NCBI RefSeq assembly: GCF_014647135.1
Contig: NZ_BMOP01000002.1
Span: 248,001-312,000 of the forward strand
Direction: 5' to 3'
Length of the DNA stretch: 64,000 bases
Source: Shewanella xiamenensis
GTDB taxonomy: Bacteria; Pseudomonadota; Gammaproteobacteria; Enterobacterales; Shewanellaceae
Below, one piece after another: positions 45,901 through 54,092 of this stretch. A model generated the notes under the pieces. The model ran no database searches, was not told where the DNA came from, and was given only the letters and a program-made list of their open reading frames with translations. Each line of letters begins with the position of its first letter. The first letter of the stretch is position 1. Position numbers and translations under genes: made by a program.

Positions 45901-46095
45901 GGGCGAGGCAACCGTTTCGGCGATGACTTTAGGGTTAGCGCCAGGGTAATTGGCGGTGACCACGACCGTTGGTGGCACCACTTCAGGGTATTCGGTAATG
46001 GGTAATTGCCAGACGGCAATCGCCCCTGTGATAAAAAACAGCAGCGAGAGAACGGCTGCAAATATCGGTCTTTTAATAAAAAACTGCGACAACAT
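42952..46095 (-). CDS. RND multidrug efflux permease (HAE1, AcrB/MexF type)
   Basis: A 1047-residue HAE1 pump of the AcrB/MexF/VexF group. MLSQFFIKRPIFAAVLSLLFFITGAIAV is the usual first helix. The proton relay Asp pair is in FGLVLAIGIVVDDAIVVVENVERN near residue 405, and the second-half Lys is in LIVLVGLATKNAILIVEFAKEKQDHG near 940. The porter-domain sequence QRLGIVTEKSSPDLTMVV also fits this group. It lies 13 bp after its adaptor gene and has no outer-membrane channel gene beside it, so it probably uses a shared TolC. Control by the TetR gene across the intergenic region is likely. Confidence 0.94.
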   Translation of the reverse strand: MLSQFFIKRPIFAAVLSLLFFITGAIAVWQLPITEYPEVVPPTVVVTANYPGANPKVIAETVASPLEQEINGVEDMLYMSSQATSDGRMTLTITFAIGTDVDRAQTQVQSRVDRAMPRLPQEVQRLGIVTEKSSPDLTMVVHLLSPDNRYDMLYLSNYAALNVKDELARIKGVGAVRLFGAGEYSLRIWLDPNKVSALGMSPTEIIAAVREQNQQAAAGSLGAQPSGNADFQLLINVKGRLTELSEFEDIIIKVGQNGEVIRLKDVARVELGATSYALRSLLDNKDAVAIPVFQASGSNAIQISDDVRAEMARLAKSFPEGLQYEIVYDPTVFVRGSIEAVIKTLLEAVLLVVLVVVLFLQTWRASIIPLVAVPVSLVGTFAFMHLMGFSLNALSLFGLVLAIGIVVDDAIVVVENVERNIASGLSPIAATQKAMKEVTGPIVATTLVLAAVFIPTAFMSGLTGQFYKQFALTITISTFISAINSLTLSPALSALLLKSHNAPKDGLTRLMDKLFGAWLFTPFNRLFNRASEGYGYLVRKVIRFGGIIGLVYLGMVALTGVQFVNTPTGYVPGQDKQYLVAFAQLPDAASLERTDAVIKKMSDIALNHPGVAHSIAFPGLSINGFTNSPNSGVVFVALDDFELRKRPELSANAIAGQLNQQFAGIQDAFIAIFPPPPVQGLGTIGGFRLQIQDRANLGYEALYQVTQQVMYKAWADPQLAGIFSSYQVNVPQLELDIDRTKAKQQAVSLDQIFQTLQTYMGSTYVNDFNRFGRTYQVNMQADEAFRQSPQQISQLKVPNVNGDMIPLGSFINVSQSAGPDRVMHYNGFTTAEINGGPAPGVSSGQAQAAIEKILAETLPIGMTYEWTELTYQQILAGNTGLLVFPLVILLVFMVLAAQYESLSLPLAIILIIPMTLLSALSGVLIYGGDNNIFTQIGLIVLVGLATKNAILIVEFAKEKQDHGMEVMESILEAARLRLRPILMTSIAFIMGVVPMVFSTGAGAEMRQAMGVAVFAGMIGVTLFGLILTPLFYYALAKRARHSTASEV

Positions 46096-46108
46096 TCTGT
46101 TGGATTCC

Positions 46109-47347
46109 TTAACCGCGGCTCGCTACTTCAACGTCTGGAGTGGTGATATTTTCTTGATGTTTATCAAGCAGTAATTGAGCTTGACGAAGCGCCTCTAGCT
46201 GTTCGCTGTCGGCCATATCAACCAGGTGTGGCTCAATTTGCATCTTAGGACGAACCCTTTGCATACCATTGACGACGATTTTGTCGTCTGCCGCTAAACC
46301 TTGCTTAACAATGCGTAAACCTTGAACTTTTTCACCTAGGGTGACACCGCGATACTCCACGGTGCCATCGTTTGCCACCACTAAGACGAACTTGTTGTTC
46401 AGATCCGTGCCTACGGCTTTATCGTCAATTAAGATGCCGTCGTAGGCGCCACTACCTGCGGTACGTAATCTGGCGAACAGACCAGGGAGCAAGCTGTTGT
46501 CTTCATTGCTAAACGTGGCACGTACTCGAATAGTGCCCGTCTGTCTGTCCATCGAGTTATCGACAAAGTCCACTAGACCTATGTGTTGATATTCGCGTTC
46601 GTTAGCCAGCGCCATATACACGGGATTGTCGCCGGCACGAGGGTCTTTACGCTTTTTCTCGGCAGTTAACTTGACGTATTTCAGATAGGTTTGCTCATCC
46701 ACATCGAAGTAGGCATACATGCTGGCGGTCGACACTAAGCTGGTTAACACACTCTGCCCCGCAGACACATAGTTACCCGCAGTGACATTGGCGTAGGAGG
46801 CTCGGCCATCAATCGGCGCGCGCACTTGGGTGTAATCTAAGTCCAACTCGGCGCGCAGCAGCGCCGCTTTCACAGAGGCCACGGCCGCCGTGGTTTGGCG
46901 TTTGTTAGACTCGCGGGTATCGAGTAATTCTGCCGATACTGCCTTTTGGGCAAAGAGTTTGCGGGCACGTTCTAAGTCGTTAGTGGCCAGTTGCTCAGCA
47001 GAGAGCGCGCTAGCAAGATCTGCTTTTAACCGGGCCACTTCCGCTTCAAACACACTTGCATCGATACGAAATAGCACATCGCCTTTTTTCACTAAGGCGC
47101 CTTCTTTAAAGTTTACCGACGCGATATAGCCTGACACGCGTGGCACTAAGGTCACACTCTCTGGCGCCTGCAAACGGCCGGTAAATTCATCCCACTCGGT
47201 AACGCGCTCATGCAATACCTGCGCAACATCGACCTTAGGTGCACCCGGTGCTTGCCCCTGCTGGGCTTCGGGTTCACCACAGGCCGAAAGGACAAAAGCC
47301 GCCACGGCAGTCAACATCAATATCCGTAAAGGTTGGTTACTTTTCAT
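46109..47347 (-). CDS. RND efflux periplasmic adaptor lipoprotein
   Basis: A 412-residue AcrA/MexE-type adaptor. A lipobox (FVLSACGEPE, Cys near residue 21) predicts an inner-membrane lipoprotein. The lipoyl halves are VTLVPRVSGYIASVNFKEGALVKKGDVLFRIDA and LDYTQVRAPIDGRASYANVTAGNYV, separated by a coiled-coil hairpin (about 100-160). The beta-barrel and membrane-proximal domains follow. The start ATG 47347 has GAGGA 8 nt upstream and yields the lipoprotein signal; the frame stays open to 47488 but that extension crosses the promoter and is not real. Confidence 0.93.
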   Translation of the reverse strand: MKSNQPLRILMLTAVAAFVLSACGEPEAQQGQAPGAPKVDVAQVLHERVTEWDEFTGRLQAPESVTLVPRVSGYIASVNFKEGALVKKGDVLFRIDASVFEAEVARLKADLASALSAEQLATNDLERARKLFAQKAVSAELLDTRESNKRQTTAAVASVKAALLRAELDLDYTQVRAPIDGRASYANVTAGNYVSAGQSVLTSLVSTASMYAYFDVDEQTYLKYVKLTAEKKRKDPRAGDNPVYMALANEREYQHIGLVDFVDNSMDRQTGTIRVRATFSNEDNSLLPGLFARLRTAGSGAYDGILIDDKAVGTDLNNKFVLVVANDGTVEYRGVTLGEKVQGLRIVKQGLAADDKIVVNGMQRVRPKMQIEPHLVDMADSEQLEALRQAQLLLDKHQENITTPDVEVASRG

Positions 47348-47425
47348 CTTACAATCCTCATGTGGCAGGCATTTATCTCGTTTAAGACAGACATCAGTAA
47401 TAGGCACTCGGTCAAAACCAATAAA

Positions 47426-47488
47426 TACCGACTGGTAAAAAATATTATGTACTGAGCGGTAATATATAGTGTAAAATGACCCTGTCAA
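47426..47488 (-). promoter_or_regulatory. Promoter and twin operator of the second RND operon
   Basis: On the minus strand TTGACA (47488-47483), 16 bp, then TATATT (47466-47461) is a near-consensus sigma-70 promoter. Two copies of a semi-palindromic 12-mer, TACYGASYGGTA, lie at 47450-47461 (touching the -10) and 47426-47437, 24 bp apart (nine of twelve bases shared). This is the expected geometry for repression by the nearby TetR protein. Binding is inferred, not shown. Confidence 0.55.
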
Positions 47489-47561
47489 CAGATTTTTGTA
47501 CCGATGAGTATTTAATTTTTTGTGACAGCGTGAAACTTTGTAGTTAAGCCTTTGAGGTAAT

Positions 47562-47844
47562 TAGGGCGTGTTGACGTTTCGAGATTAGATTTTGTTCGTT
47601 CTGGCAAGCACGTGCTCGCGAAACGAGGAATGATGTGTAGTGATTCTACTCAAATGACGAGCGGCTCTTATGACAGAAAGTAAGAGCAAGGGCTTGCCAG
47701 ACGAACCCTTCGGGCAGCATTTGGCTGGCGTTTCTGCTGCGTTATCGTCCGTTTATGTAGAATAACTACACTGCACGGACGTTGCCTTGCATAAAAGCCA
47801 GCTAAATTGCTGCAAAAATAACCCTGAAACGTCAATACGCCCTA
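47562..47844. mobile_element. MITE-like non-coding element with terminal inverted repeats
   Basis: The 283-bp segment begins TAGGGCGTGTTGACGTTTCG and ends with the near-exact inverse (reverse complement TAGGGCGTATTGACGTTTCA; 18 of 20 match). Both ends sit at TA, as expected for an IS630/Tc1-type target duplication. It has no coding capacity. The inside is packed with nested imperfect hairpins: 47594-47609 with 47692-47707; 47664-47670 with 47681-47687; 47714-47729 with 47797-47813; 47746-47751 with 47776-47781. A miniature inverted-repeat element mobilised in trans is the best reading. Confidence 0.78.
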
Positions 47845-47991
47845 GCCACAGCGAACGTGTTATGTGGGCTTGAATGGACGATATATTTTGGTGAGTTACT
47901 CACCTAACCCGCAGACAGCAGGCAAGAGTGGCTGGACATGAACTAAACCCATGTCTATCCTAGGGGCAATTGAGAATTGAGGAGCCTAATG

Positions 47992-48609
47992 ATGTCAACC
48001 GTCACCCAGACGCCCTGCGTAGGTCGTCCACGAGCCTTCGACGCCGACGATGCATTGGCCAAAGCCTTGGAAGTCTTCTGGCGAAAAGGTTTTGAAGGTA
48101 CATCGTTAACCGATCTCACTCAGGCCATGGGCATCAACAAACCCAGCCTTTACGCCGCCTTTGGTAATAAAGAGCAGCTGTTTCTGAAAGCGATCGAGTT
48201 ATACGAACAGCGCCCCTGTGCGTTTTTCTATCCTTCTCTTGAAAAAGAAACTGCCTATCAAGTCGTTGAATCTATGCTCTATGGCGCTGCATCCTCCTTA
48301 GTGGATGAGAGCCACCCCCAAGGTTGCTTGATAGTACAAGGCGCCCTCGCCTGTAGCGAAGCAGGACAAGCGATTAAAGAAACTCTTATCACCCGCCGTC
48401 GTGATGGTGAACAGGCTTTATGCGAACGCCTGCAACGAGCAAAGGATGAAGGCGATCTTCCCGCGGATGCCGATCCGCTGCTACTGTCTCGATATATTGG
48501 CACAGTGCTGCAAGGCATGGCTGTGCAAGCCACCAATGGCATTTGCCCCAATGAATTACGCAAAGTGGCTGAGTTAGTGTTAGCTAACTTTCCGAAAAAT
48601 AATCCGTGA
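47992..48609 (+). CDS. TetR-family regulator, likely repressor of the adjacent RND operon
   Basis: A 205-residue TetR/AcrR protein. The helix-turn-helix is at about residues 14-60 (ALEVFWRKGFEGTSLTDLTQAMGINKPSLYAAFGNKEQLF). The C-terminal ligand-binding part is of the TetR_C type with a conserved GCLIVQGALACSEAG segment near residue 103. It diverges from the RND adaptor gene, the classic arrangement of a local efflux repressor. Three in-frame starts exist: TTG 47977, ATG 47989 and ATG 47992. I chose 47992, which has GAGGAG at 7 nt. A MITE-like element lies 148 bp upstream. A strong terminator follows. Confidence 0.92.
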   Translation: MSTVTQTPCVGRPRAFDADDALAKALEVFWRKGFEGTSLTDLTQAMGINKPSLYAAFGNKEQLFLKAIELYEQRPCAFFYPSLEKETAYQVVESMLYGAASSLVDESHPQGCLIVQGALACSEAGQAIKETLITRRRDGEQALCERLQRAKDEGDLPADADPLLLSRYIGTVLQGMAVQATNGICPNELRKVAELVLANFPKNNP

Positions 48610-48635
48610 TAGCACGATTAGCATATGACTATTGA

Positions 48636-48669
48636 CATAAACCCCAGTGAACACTGGGGTTTATGCTTT
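48636..48669 (+). terminator. Rho-independent terminator of the tetR-type gene
   Basis: CATAAACCCCAGTG (48636-48649) pairs perfectly with CACTGGGGTTTATG (48652-48665), then CTTTT. It may also serve the convergent OsmC gene. Confidence 0.85.
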
Positions 48670-48702
48670 TAAGACGCTAAAAAAATCGAGATGAGTATCG
48701 AG

Positions 48703-49131
48703 TTAACACTGGACTTGATGAGTGACCAGACTTGGACGCAGCAGATTGTCATGGACGGGACAACGATTACACACAGTATCTAAAAACTCATTCTTTTCTG
48801 CATCGGTTAAGTCGGCGTCTATGCTGGCATTGATGGCGATTTCTTTAAATCCAACAGGATCGTCCGAGGGTTGGCCTAATAATCCCGCCGAATTCATCAC
48901 GGCTCTTACATGCACATCAAACTGATGGATGGTAATATTGCGTTCACGCGCAACCATCTTAGCTATCGCAGAAATGCAGCCACCAAGCGAGAATAAAAAA
49001 GTCTCTAAAGGGTTAGCTCCTTCATTGGTAGCGCTAGGTTGATCAATAACCAGTAAATGCTCCCGCACCTGCGCTGTAACCTTCCAACCGCTTGCCATAT
49101 GTGTGGTGACTTCAACAACTTTTTCAGCCAT
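48703..49131 (-). CDS. OsmC/Ohr family protein
   Basis: A 142-residue OsmC-fold protein, a family of thiol peroxidases for organic hydroperoxides and related unknowns. The two family cysteines are present: FSLGGCISAIAKMVARERN near residue 52 and VCNRCPVHDNLLRPS near residue 125. Length and sequence fit the YhfA-like/OsmC branch rather than Ohr proper. ATG 49131 (MAEKVVEVTTHM) has GGAG 6 nt upstream and is preferred to ATG 49143. No OhrR-type regulator adjoins. It is convergent with the tetR-type gene. Confidence 0.88.
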   Translation of the reverse strand: MAEKVVEVTTHMASGWKVTAQVREHLLVIDQPSATNEGANPLETFLFSLGGCISAIAKMVARERNITIHQFDVHVRAVMNSAGLLGQPSDDPVGFKEIAINASIDADLTDAEKNEFLDTVCNRCPVHDNLLRPSLVTHQVQC

Positions 49132-49352
49132 AACAAACTCCATTAGTTTTATTTCAATCAGATTATTCTAATGATGTTAACATGAAAAGTCACAAGCTAA
49201 GATCACAGTTTATAAAGTCAGGTTAGGAAGTCAGTGTATGGGTTTAACCTAGATATCTAGAGTGTAAGGTTTTAATTAAATCGCGATACATGTCAGTTAT
49301 TCTGCACAGACAAACCAATGAAAATCCAAGCCATCGAAGTAAAAAAGGCATT

Positions 49353-49384
49353 AAAAAGCCCCTTTCAATAACATTGAAAGAGGC
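49353..49384 (-). terminator. Rho-independent terminator of puuC
   Basis: On the minus strand GCCTCTTTCAAT (49384-49373) pairs with ATTGAAAGGGGC (49369-49358) with one G-T pair, then TTTTT. Confidence 0.8.
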
Positions 49385-49418
49385 CAAGTATGCGTTAAAG
49401 CGTTATCGCACTATCCAC

Positions 49419-50915
49419 TTATAGCACTATCCACGTTGCCTTGATTTCAGTGTATTTATCAAAGGAGTGTAGAGATTTATCTCGGCCATTACCCGATTGC
49501 TTATATCCACCGAAAGGTGCTGTCATATCGCCGCCATCATAATGGTTAATCCACACCATACCACTACGCAATGCTTTAGCCGTTTTATGCGCCTTGCTGA
49601 TATCCGCTGTCCAAACACCTGCCGCTAAGCCGTAAATGGTATCGTTAGCGATCGCAATCGCCTCCTCCATACCATTGAATTCAATGACAGATAATACAGG
49701 GCCAAAGATTTCCTCACTGGCAATTTTCATTTGGTTTTTCACATTTGAAAATACCGTTGGCTGCACATACACACCGCCCGTTTCGGCCAGCACTTGTTGT
49801 CCACCATGCACTAAGCTCGCGCCCTCATCTTGGCCCGCCTTGATATAGCTTAAGATGGTATCTAATTGCTGCTTATCGACCACTGCGCCGCTAACGGTAG
49901 CAGGATCCAGTGGATGCCCAGGCTGCCACGTGGCGAGCTCTTCTGCTATAAGTGCAATCAGCTGATCTTTAACACCAGCTTCCACCAGTAAACGCGAGCC
50001 TGCGGTACAAACTTCACCTTGGTTAAAAGCAATGGCTTCAGCGGCAGCCACAGCCGCTGCTTTAAGATCAGGCGCATCGTTAAATACGATGTTCGGGCTT
50101 TTACCGCCCGCCTCTAACCAGACCCGCTTCATATTCGACTCGCCAGCATAAATCATTAATTGCTTGGCGATTTTTGTTGAGCCAGTAAAGACTAAGGTAT
50201 CCACGTCCATATGCAGCGCCAGTGCTTTGCCGACGGTATGGCCATAACCGGGGAGCACGTTTAGTACACCTTTAGGGATCCCAGCTTGAACGGCAAGCTC
50301 GGCAATACGAATGGCGGTGAGCGGTGATTTTTCAGAGGGTTTAAGGATAACACTGTTCCCCGTCACGAGTGCTGGGCCTAACTTCCAGCAGGCCATTAGT
50401 AGCGGGAAATTCCAAGGCACAATCGCTGCCACCACGCCCACGGGTTCACGAGTAATCATGCCGATTTCATTATGTGCCGTCGGCGCCAGCTCATCGTAGA
50501 GTTTATCAATGGCTTCCCCCGACCAACGGATGGCACGGGCAGCGCCGGCAATATCTACCGCCTTTGAAAAACGTATCGGTTTACCCATATCCAACGTTTC
50601 TAACAGAGCGAGTTCATTGGCATTTTCTTCCAATAACTCGGCAAAACGGATCATCACTTGTTTACGTTTAACAGGCGTAGCCTTTGACCATACCCCAGAC
50701 TCAAAAACCTCACGAGCATTAGCCACGGCGATATTGGCGTCCATCAAATCGCAACTGGCAACTTGCGCTAATAAACGGCCATCGATTGGACTGATGCAAT
50801 CAAAGGTATTGCCTGATGTCGCATCTCGATACTCGCCGTTAATAAAAGCCTTACCATTGATTGCTAGGCTTGCAGCGAGGTTTTCCCAATCGCTCCGTGT
50901 TTTAGGTGTACTCAT
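49419..50915 (-). CDS. puuC: NAD(P)-dependent aldehyde dehydrogenase, PuuC type
   Basis: A 498-residue ALDH resembling gamma-glutamyl-gamma-aminobutyraldehyde dehydrogenase (PuuC), which oxidises amino-aldehydes from polyamine breakdown. It has GVVAAIVPWNFPLLMACWKLGPAL near residues 154-177, FTGSTKIAKQLM near 238, the general-base Glu in WLEAGGKSPNIVF near 262-274 and the catalytic Cys in NQGEVCTAGSRLLV near 303. The C-terminal SFDKYTEIKATWI is typical. It diverges from the aminotransferase gene across a 281-bp region, so the two probably belong to one amine-degradation unit. The precise substrate (gamma-Glu-GABA aldehyde, 3-aminopropanal or another) cannot be fixed from sequence. Confidence 0.88.
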   Translation of the reverse strand: MSTPKTRSDWENLAASLAINGKAFINGEYRDATSGNTFDCISPIDGRLLAQVASCDLMDANIAVANAREVFESGVWSKATPVKRKQVMIRFAELLEENANELALLETLDMGKPIRFSKAVDIAGAARAIRWSGEAIDKLYDELAPTAHNEIGMITREPVGVVAAIVPWNFPLLMACWKLGPALVTGNSVILKPSEKSPLTAIRIAELAVQAGIPKGVLNVLPGYGHTVGKALALHMDVDTLVFTGSTKIAKQLMIYAGESNMKRVWLEAGGKSPNIVFNDAPDLKAAAVAAAEAIAFNQGEVCTAGSRLLVEAGVKDQLIALIAEELATWQPGHPLDPATVSGAVVDKQQLDTILSYIKAGQDEGASLVHGGQQVLAETGGVYVQPTVFSNVKNQMKIASEEIFGPVLSVIEFNGMEEAIAIANDTIYGLAAGVWTADISKAHKTAKALRSGMVWINHYDGGDMTAPFGGYKQSGNGRDKSLHSFDKYTEIKATWIVL

Positions 50916-51196
50916 GATGACCTCTTAATCGTTTGTATTCGTTTATTTTATCTTTATTGGGATAAGGGCTATCTCGACTAACAACTGCCAAAGATGACCT
51001 AAGGCTGTAACTGCTGCCTAGATTACGCTTTTAAGACATCAAAATTCAATATTTTTTACAAAAATAGCATTTTTGCCACAAATAACTGCACACGCCTCTT
51101 CCATGTTCATTATTTCTAACATAGCATAGCAAATATTAGCCACTCTTAACGAAGACCTGACCCCATTTAACAAGGAAAAGGACAAGGTAAACATCT

Positions 51197-52537
51197 ATGG
51201 CCGACTCACCCAACAATCTCGCCCACGAGCATCCTTCACTTGAACACTATTGGATGCCTTTTACCGCCAATCGCCAATTTAAAGCGAGCCCTCGATTACT
51301 CGCCAAAGCTGAAGGCATGCATTACACAGATATCAATGGCAACAAGGTATTAGACTCAACCGCGGGGTTATGGTGTTGTAATGCGGGCCATGGTCGACGT
51401 GAGATCAGTGAGGCCGTCAGCAAACAAATTCGAGAAATGGATTACGCCCCCTCCTTCCAAATGGGCCATCCCATCGCTTTTGAATTGGCAGAGCGTTTAA
51501 CCGAACTCAGCCCTGAAGGACTCAACAAAGTATTCTTTACCAACTCAGGCTCTGAGTCGGTAGATACCGCGCTTAAAATGGCACTTTGCTACCATAGAGC
51601 CAATGGCCAAGCGTCACGCACCCGCTTTATTGGTCGTGAAATGGGTTACCATGGCGTAGGATTTGGTGGGATCTCGGTGGGTGGTTTAAGCAATAACCGT
51701 AAAGCCTTCAGCGGCCAGCTATTGCAAGGCGTGGATCACCTGCCTCACACTTTAGATATTCAACATTCAGCCTTTAGCCGTGGCTTACCAAGCCTCGGTG
51801 CTGAAAAAGCAGAGGTATTAGAACAATTAGTCACACTCCATGGCGCCGAAAATATTGCTGCCGTTATTGTTGAACCTATGTCAGGTTCTGCAGGGGTAAT
51901 TTTACCACCTCAAGGCTACTTAAAACGCTTACGTGAAATCACTAAAAAACACGGCATCTTATTGATTTTCGATGAAGTCATTACCGCATTTGGCCGTGTA
52001 GGTGCAGCATTCGCCAGCCAACGTTGGGGCGTTATCCCCGACATAATCACCACAGCCAAAGCCATTAATAATGGCGCCATCCCCATGGGCGCCGTGTTTG
52101 TGCAGGATTATATCCACGATACTTGCATGCAAGGGCCAACCGAACTGATTGAATTTTTCCACGGTTATACCTATTCGGGCCATCCAGTCGCTGCCGCCGC
52201 AGCACTCGCCACGCTCTCAATCTACGAAAATGAGCAGTTGTTTGAACGCAGCTTCGAACTTGAACGTTATTTTGAAGAGGCTGTTCATAGCCTCAAAGGG
52301 TTACCCAATGTGATTGATATTCGCAACACCGGATTAGTTGCGGGTTTCCAGCTTGCACCTAATAACGAAGGCGTTGGCAAACGTGGTTATCGGGTGTTCG
52401 AGCGCTGTTTTCATCAAGGCACGCTCGTGCGGGCAACAGGCGATATTATCGCCATGTCCCCACCACTCATTGTTGAGAAACATCAAATTGACCAAATGGT
52501 AAATAGTCTCAGCGATGCCATTCATGCCGTTGGATGA
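51197..52537 (+). CDS. Class III omega-amino acid:pyruvate aminotransferase (beta-alanine type)
   Basis: A 446-residue PLP enzyme of the omega-amino acid:pyruvate transaminase group (BauA-like). LEHYWMPFTANRQFKASPRLLAKAEGMHYTD at the start is typical of beta-alanine:pyruvate aminotransferases. PLP-site features are FFTNSGSESVDTALKMAL, GYHGVGFGGISVGG, LIFDEVITAFGR near residues 256-267 (PLP-ring Asp) and the Schiff-base Lys in TTAKAINNGAIPMGAV near 290. It should yield malonate semialdehyde, or a related aldehyde, for the mmsA product 51 bp downstream. ATG 51197 lies after an AAGGTAA. No regulator adjoins. Confidence 0.9.
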   Translation: MADSPNNLAHEHPSLEHYWMPFTANRQFKASPRLLAKAEGMHYTDINGNKVLDSTAGLWCCNAGHGRREISEAVSKQIREMDYAPSFQMGHPIAFELAERLTELSPEGLNKVFFTNSGSESVDTALKMALCYHRANGQASRTRFIGREMGYHGVGFGGISVGGLSNNRKAFSGQLLQGVDHLPHTLDIQHSAFSRGLPSLGAEKAEVLEQLVTLHGAENIAAVIVEPMSGSAGVILPPQGYLKRLREITKKHGILLIFDEVITAFGRVGAAFASQRWGVIPDIITTAKAINNGAIPMGAVFVQDYIHDTCMQGPTELIEFFHGYTYSGHPVAAAAALATLSIYENEQLFERSFELERYFEEAVHSLKGLPNVIDIRNTGLVAGFQLAPNNEGVGKRGYRVFERCFHQGTLVRATGDIIAMSPPLIVEKHQIDQMVNSLSDAIHAVG

Positions 52538-52588
52538 TGCACAATTTTCAATCACACGCCCAGAAATTAGGGAAAAGAAAGGTTAGGT

Positions 52589-54079
52589 ATGCTTAAGATT
52601 ACCCACTATGTGAATGGCCAACACACTCCAGCGAGTACAAGAAGCCAAGAAATTTTTGAACCGGCCACTGGCGAATGCCGAGGTCAAGTATCCCTCGCCA
52701 GCAGCGATGAAGTCGCTGCCGCGATTGCCATCGCCAAAGCGGCCTTTGAGACTTGGTCACAGGTAACGCCCCTTAATCGCGCCCGTGTGCTTTTTAAATT
52801 CAAAGCGTTAGTCGAGCAGCATATGGATGAACTGGCGCAGCTCATCACCCTAGAGCACGGCAAAGTGATCGATGATGCCAAAGGAGAACTTATCCGCGGC
52901 CTCGAAGTTGTCGAATTTGCCTGTGGTATCCCGCACTTACTCAAAGGGGAGCACACGCAACAGGTTGGCGGTGGTGTGGACTCCTGGTCCGTTAATCAAG
53001 CTTTAGGTGTTGTCGCTGGCATAGCGCCCTTTAACTTCCCCGTGATGGTTCCCATGTGGATGTTCCCAATCGCCATTGCCTGCGGCAACACCTTTATTAT
53101 GAAACCCTCAGAAAAAGATCCAAGTTCAGTGATGCGGATTGCCGAGTTGCTCAAACAAGCTGGCTTACCTGATGGAGTGTTTAACGTGATCAATGGCGAC
53201 AAAGAGGCCGTCGATACCCTGCTCACTCATCCAGATGTGCAAGCCATAAGCTTTGTTGGTTCCACTCCAATCGCTGAGTATATCTACAGCACCGCATCCA
53301 AACACGGTAAACGGGTACAAGCCTTAGGCGGTGCCAAAAACCATATGCTGCTGATGCCAGACGCGGATTTAGATCAAGCGGTAAGTGCACTGATGGGCGC
53401 AGCCTACGGCAGTGCAGGCGAGCGTTGTATGGCGATATCGGTGGTGTTGGCTGTGGGCGATGTGGGCGATAAACTGGTCGACAAGTTATTACCACAAATC
53501 CAACAATTAAAAGTGGGCAATGGCCTCACGCCAGAGATGGAAATGGGCCCCCTTATTTCTAAACAACACTTAGCCAAAGTCACTGACTATGTAGAAACTG
53601 GAGTTCAGGAAGGAGCAACCTTACTGGTAGACGGCCGACAATTAACCGTTGCCGATCATCAACAAGGTTACTTCTTAGGGGCGTGTTTATTCGACCATGT
53701 CACGCCGGATATGCGGATCTATCGCGAAGAAATCTTTGGCCCTGTGCTATCTATTGTTCGAGTCAACGATTATCCCAGTGCACTTACACTTATCAACCAA
53801 CATGAATTTGGCAACGGCACCGCCATTTTCACCCAAAGCGGTGAGGCTGCCCGTCATTTTTGTCACCATGTGCAGGTGGGTATGGTCGGCGTTAACGTTC
53901 CTATTCCTGTGCCTATGGCCTTCCATTCATTTGGTGGTTGGAAGCGTTCGCTCTTTGGTCCTTTGCATATGCATGGCCCTGATGGTGTTCGTTTTTATAC
54001 CAAACGCAAAGCCATTACCGCTCGCTGGCCTGTAGGCAAACAGACTCAAGCTGAGTTTGTTATGCCCACCATGAAATAA
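52589..54079 (+). CDS. mmsA: MmsA, CoA-acylating (methyl)malonate-semialdehyde dehydrogenase
   Basis: A 496-residue ALDH of the MmsA group, which oxidatively decarboxylates malonate or methylmalonate semialdehyde to acetyl- or propionyl-CoA. Diagnostic parts are GVVAGIAPFNFPVMVPMWMFPIAIACGNTF near residues 137-166, FVGSTPIAEYIY near 221-232, GGAKNHMLLMPDAD near 248-261 (Asn in place of the usual general-base Glu region, a family trait) and the catalytic Cys in AGERCMAISVVLAVGD near 281. The ending GPDGVRFYTKRKAITARWP is typical. It follows the aminotransferase by 51 bp and precedes the cupin gene by 13 bp. In valine or beta-alanine catabolism this is the last step. Confidence 0.95.
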   Translation: MLKITHYVNGQHTPASTRSQEIFEPATGECRGQVSLASSDEVAAAIAIAKAAFETWSQVTPLNRARVLFKFKALVEQHMDELAQLITLEHGKVIDDAKGELIRGLEVVEFACGIPHLLKGEHTQQVGGGVDSWSVNQALGVVAGIAPFNFPVMVPMWMFPIAIACGNTFIMKPSEKDPSSVMRIAELLKQAGLPDGVFNVINGDKEAVDTLLTHPDVQAISFVGSTPIAEYIYSTASKHGKRVQALGGAKNHMLLMPDADLDQAVSALMGAAYGSAGERCMAISVVLAVGDVGDKLVDKLLPQIQQLKVGNGLTPEMEMGPLISKQHLAKVTDYVETGVQEGATLLVDGRQLTVADHQQGYFLGACLFDHVTPDMRIYREEIFGPVLSIVRVNDYPSALTLINQHEFGNGTAIFTQSGEAARHFCHHVQVGMVGVNVPIPVPMAFHSFGGWKRSLFGPLHMHGPDGVRFYTKRKAITARWPVGKQTQAEFVMPTMK

Positions 54080-54092
54080 TCCGGAGCCATTT

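Noticed and set aside
49144..49418. Possible small gene between the OsmC and puuC genes
   Set aside because: No frame with a credible start and ribosome binding site is present. The region is explained by the OsmC promoter and the puuC terminator.
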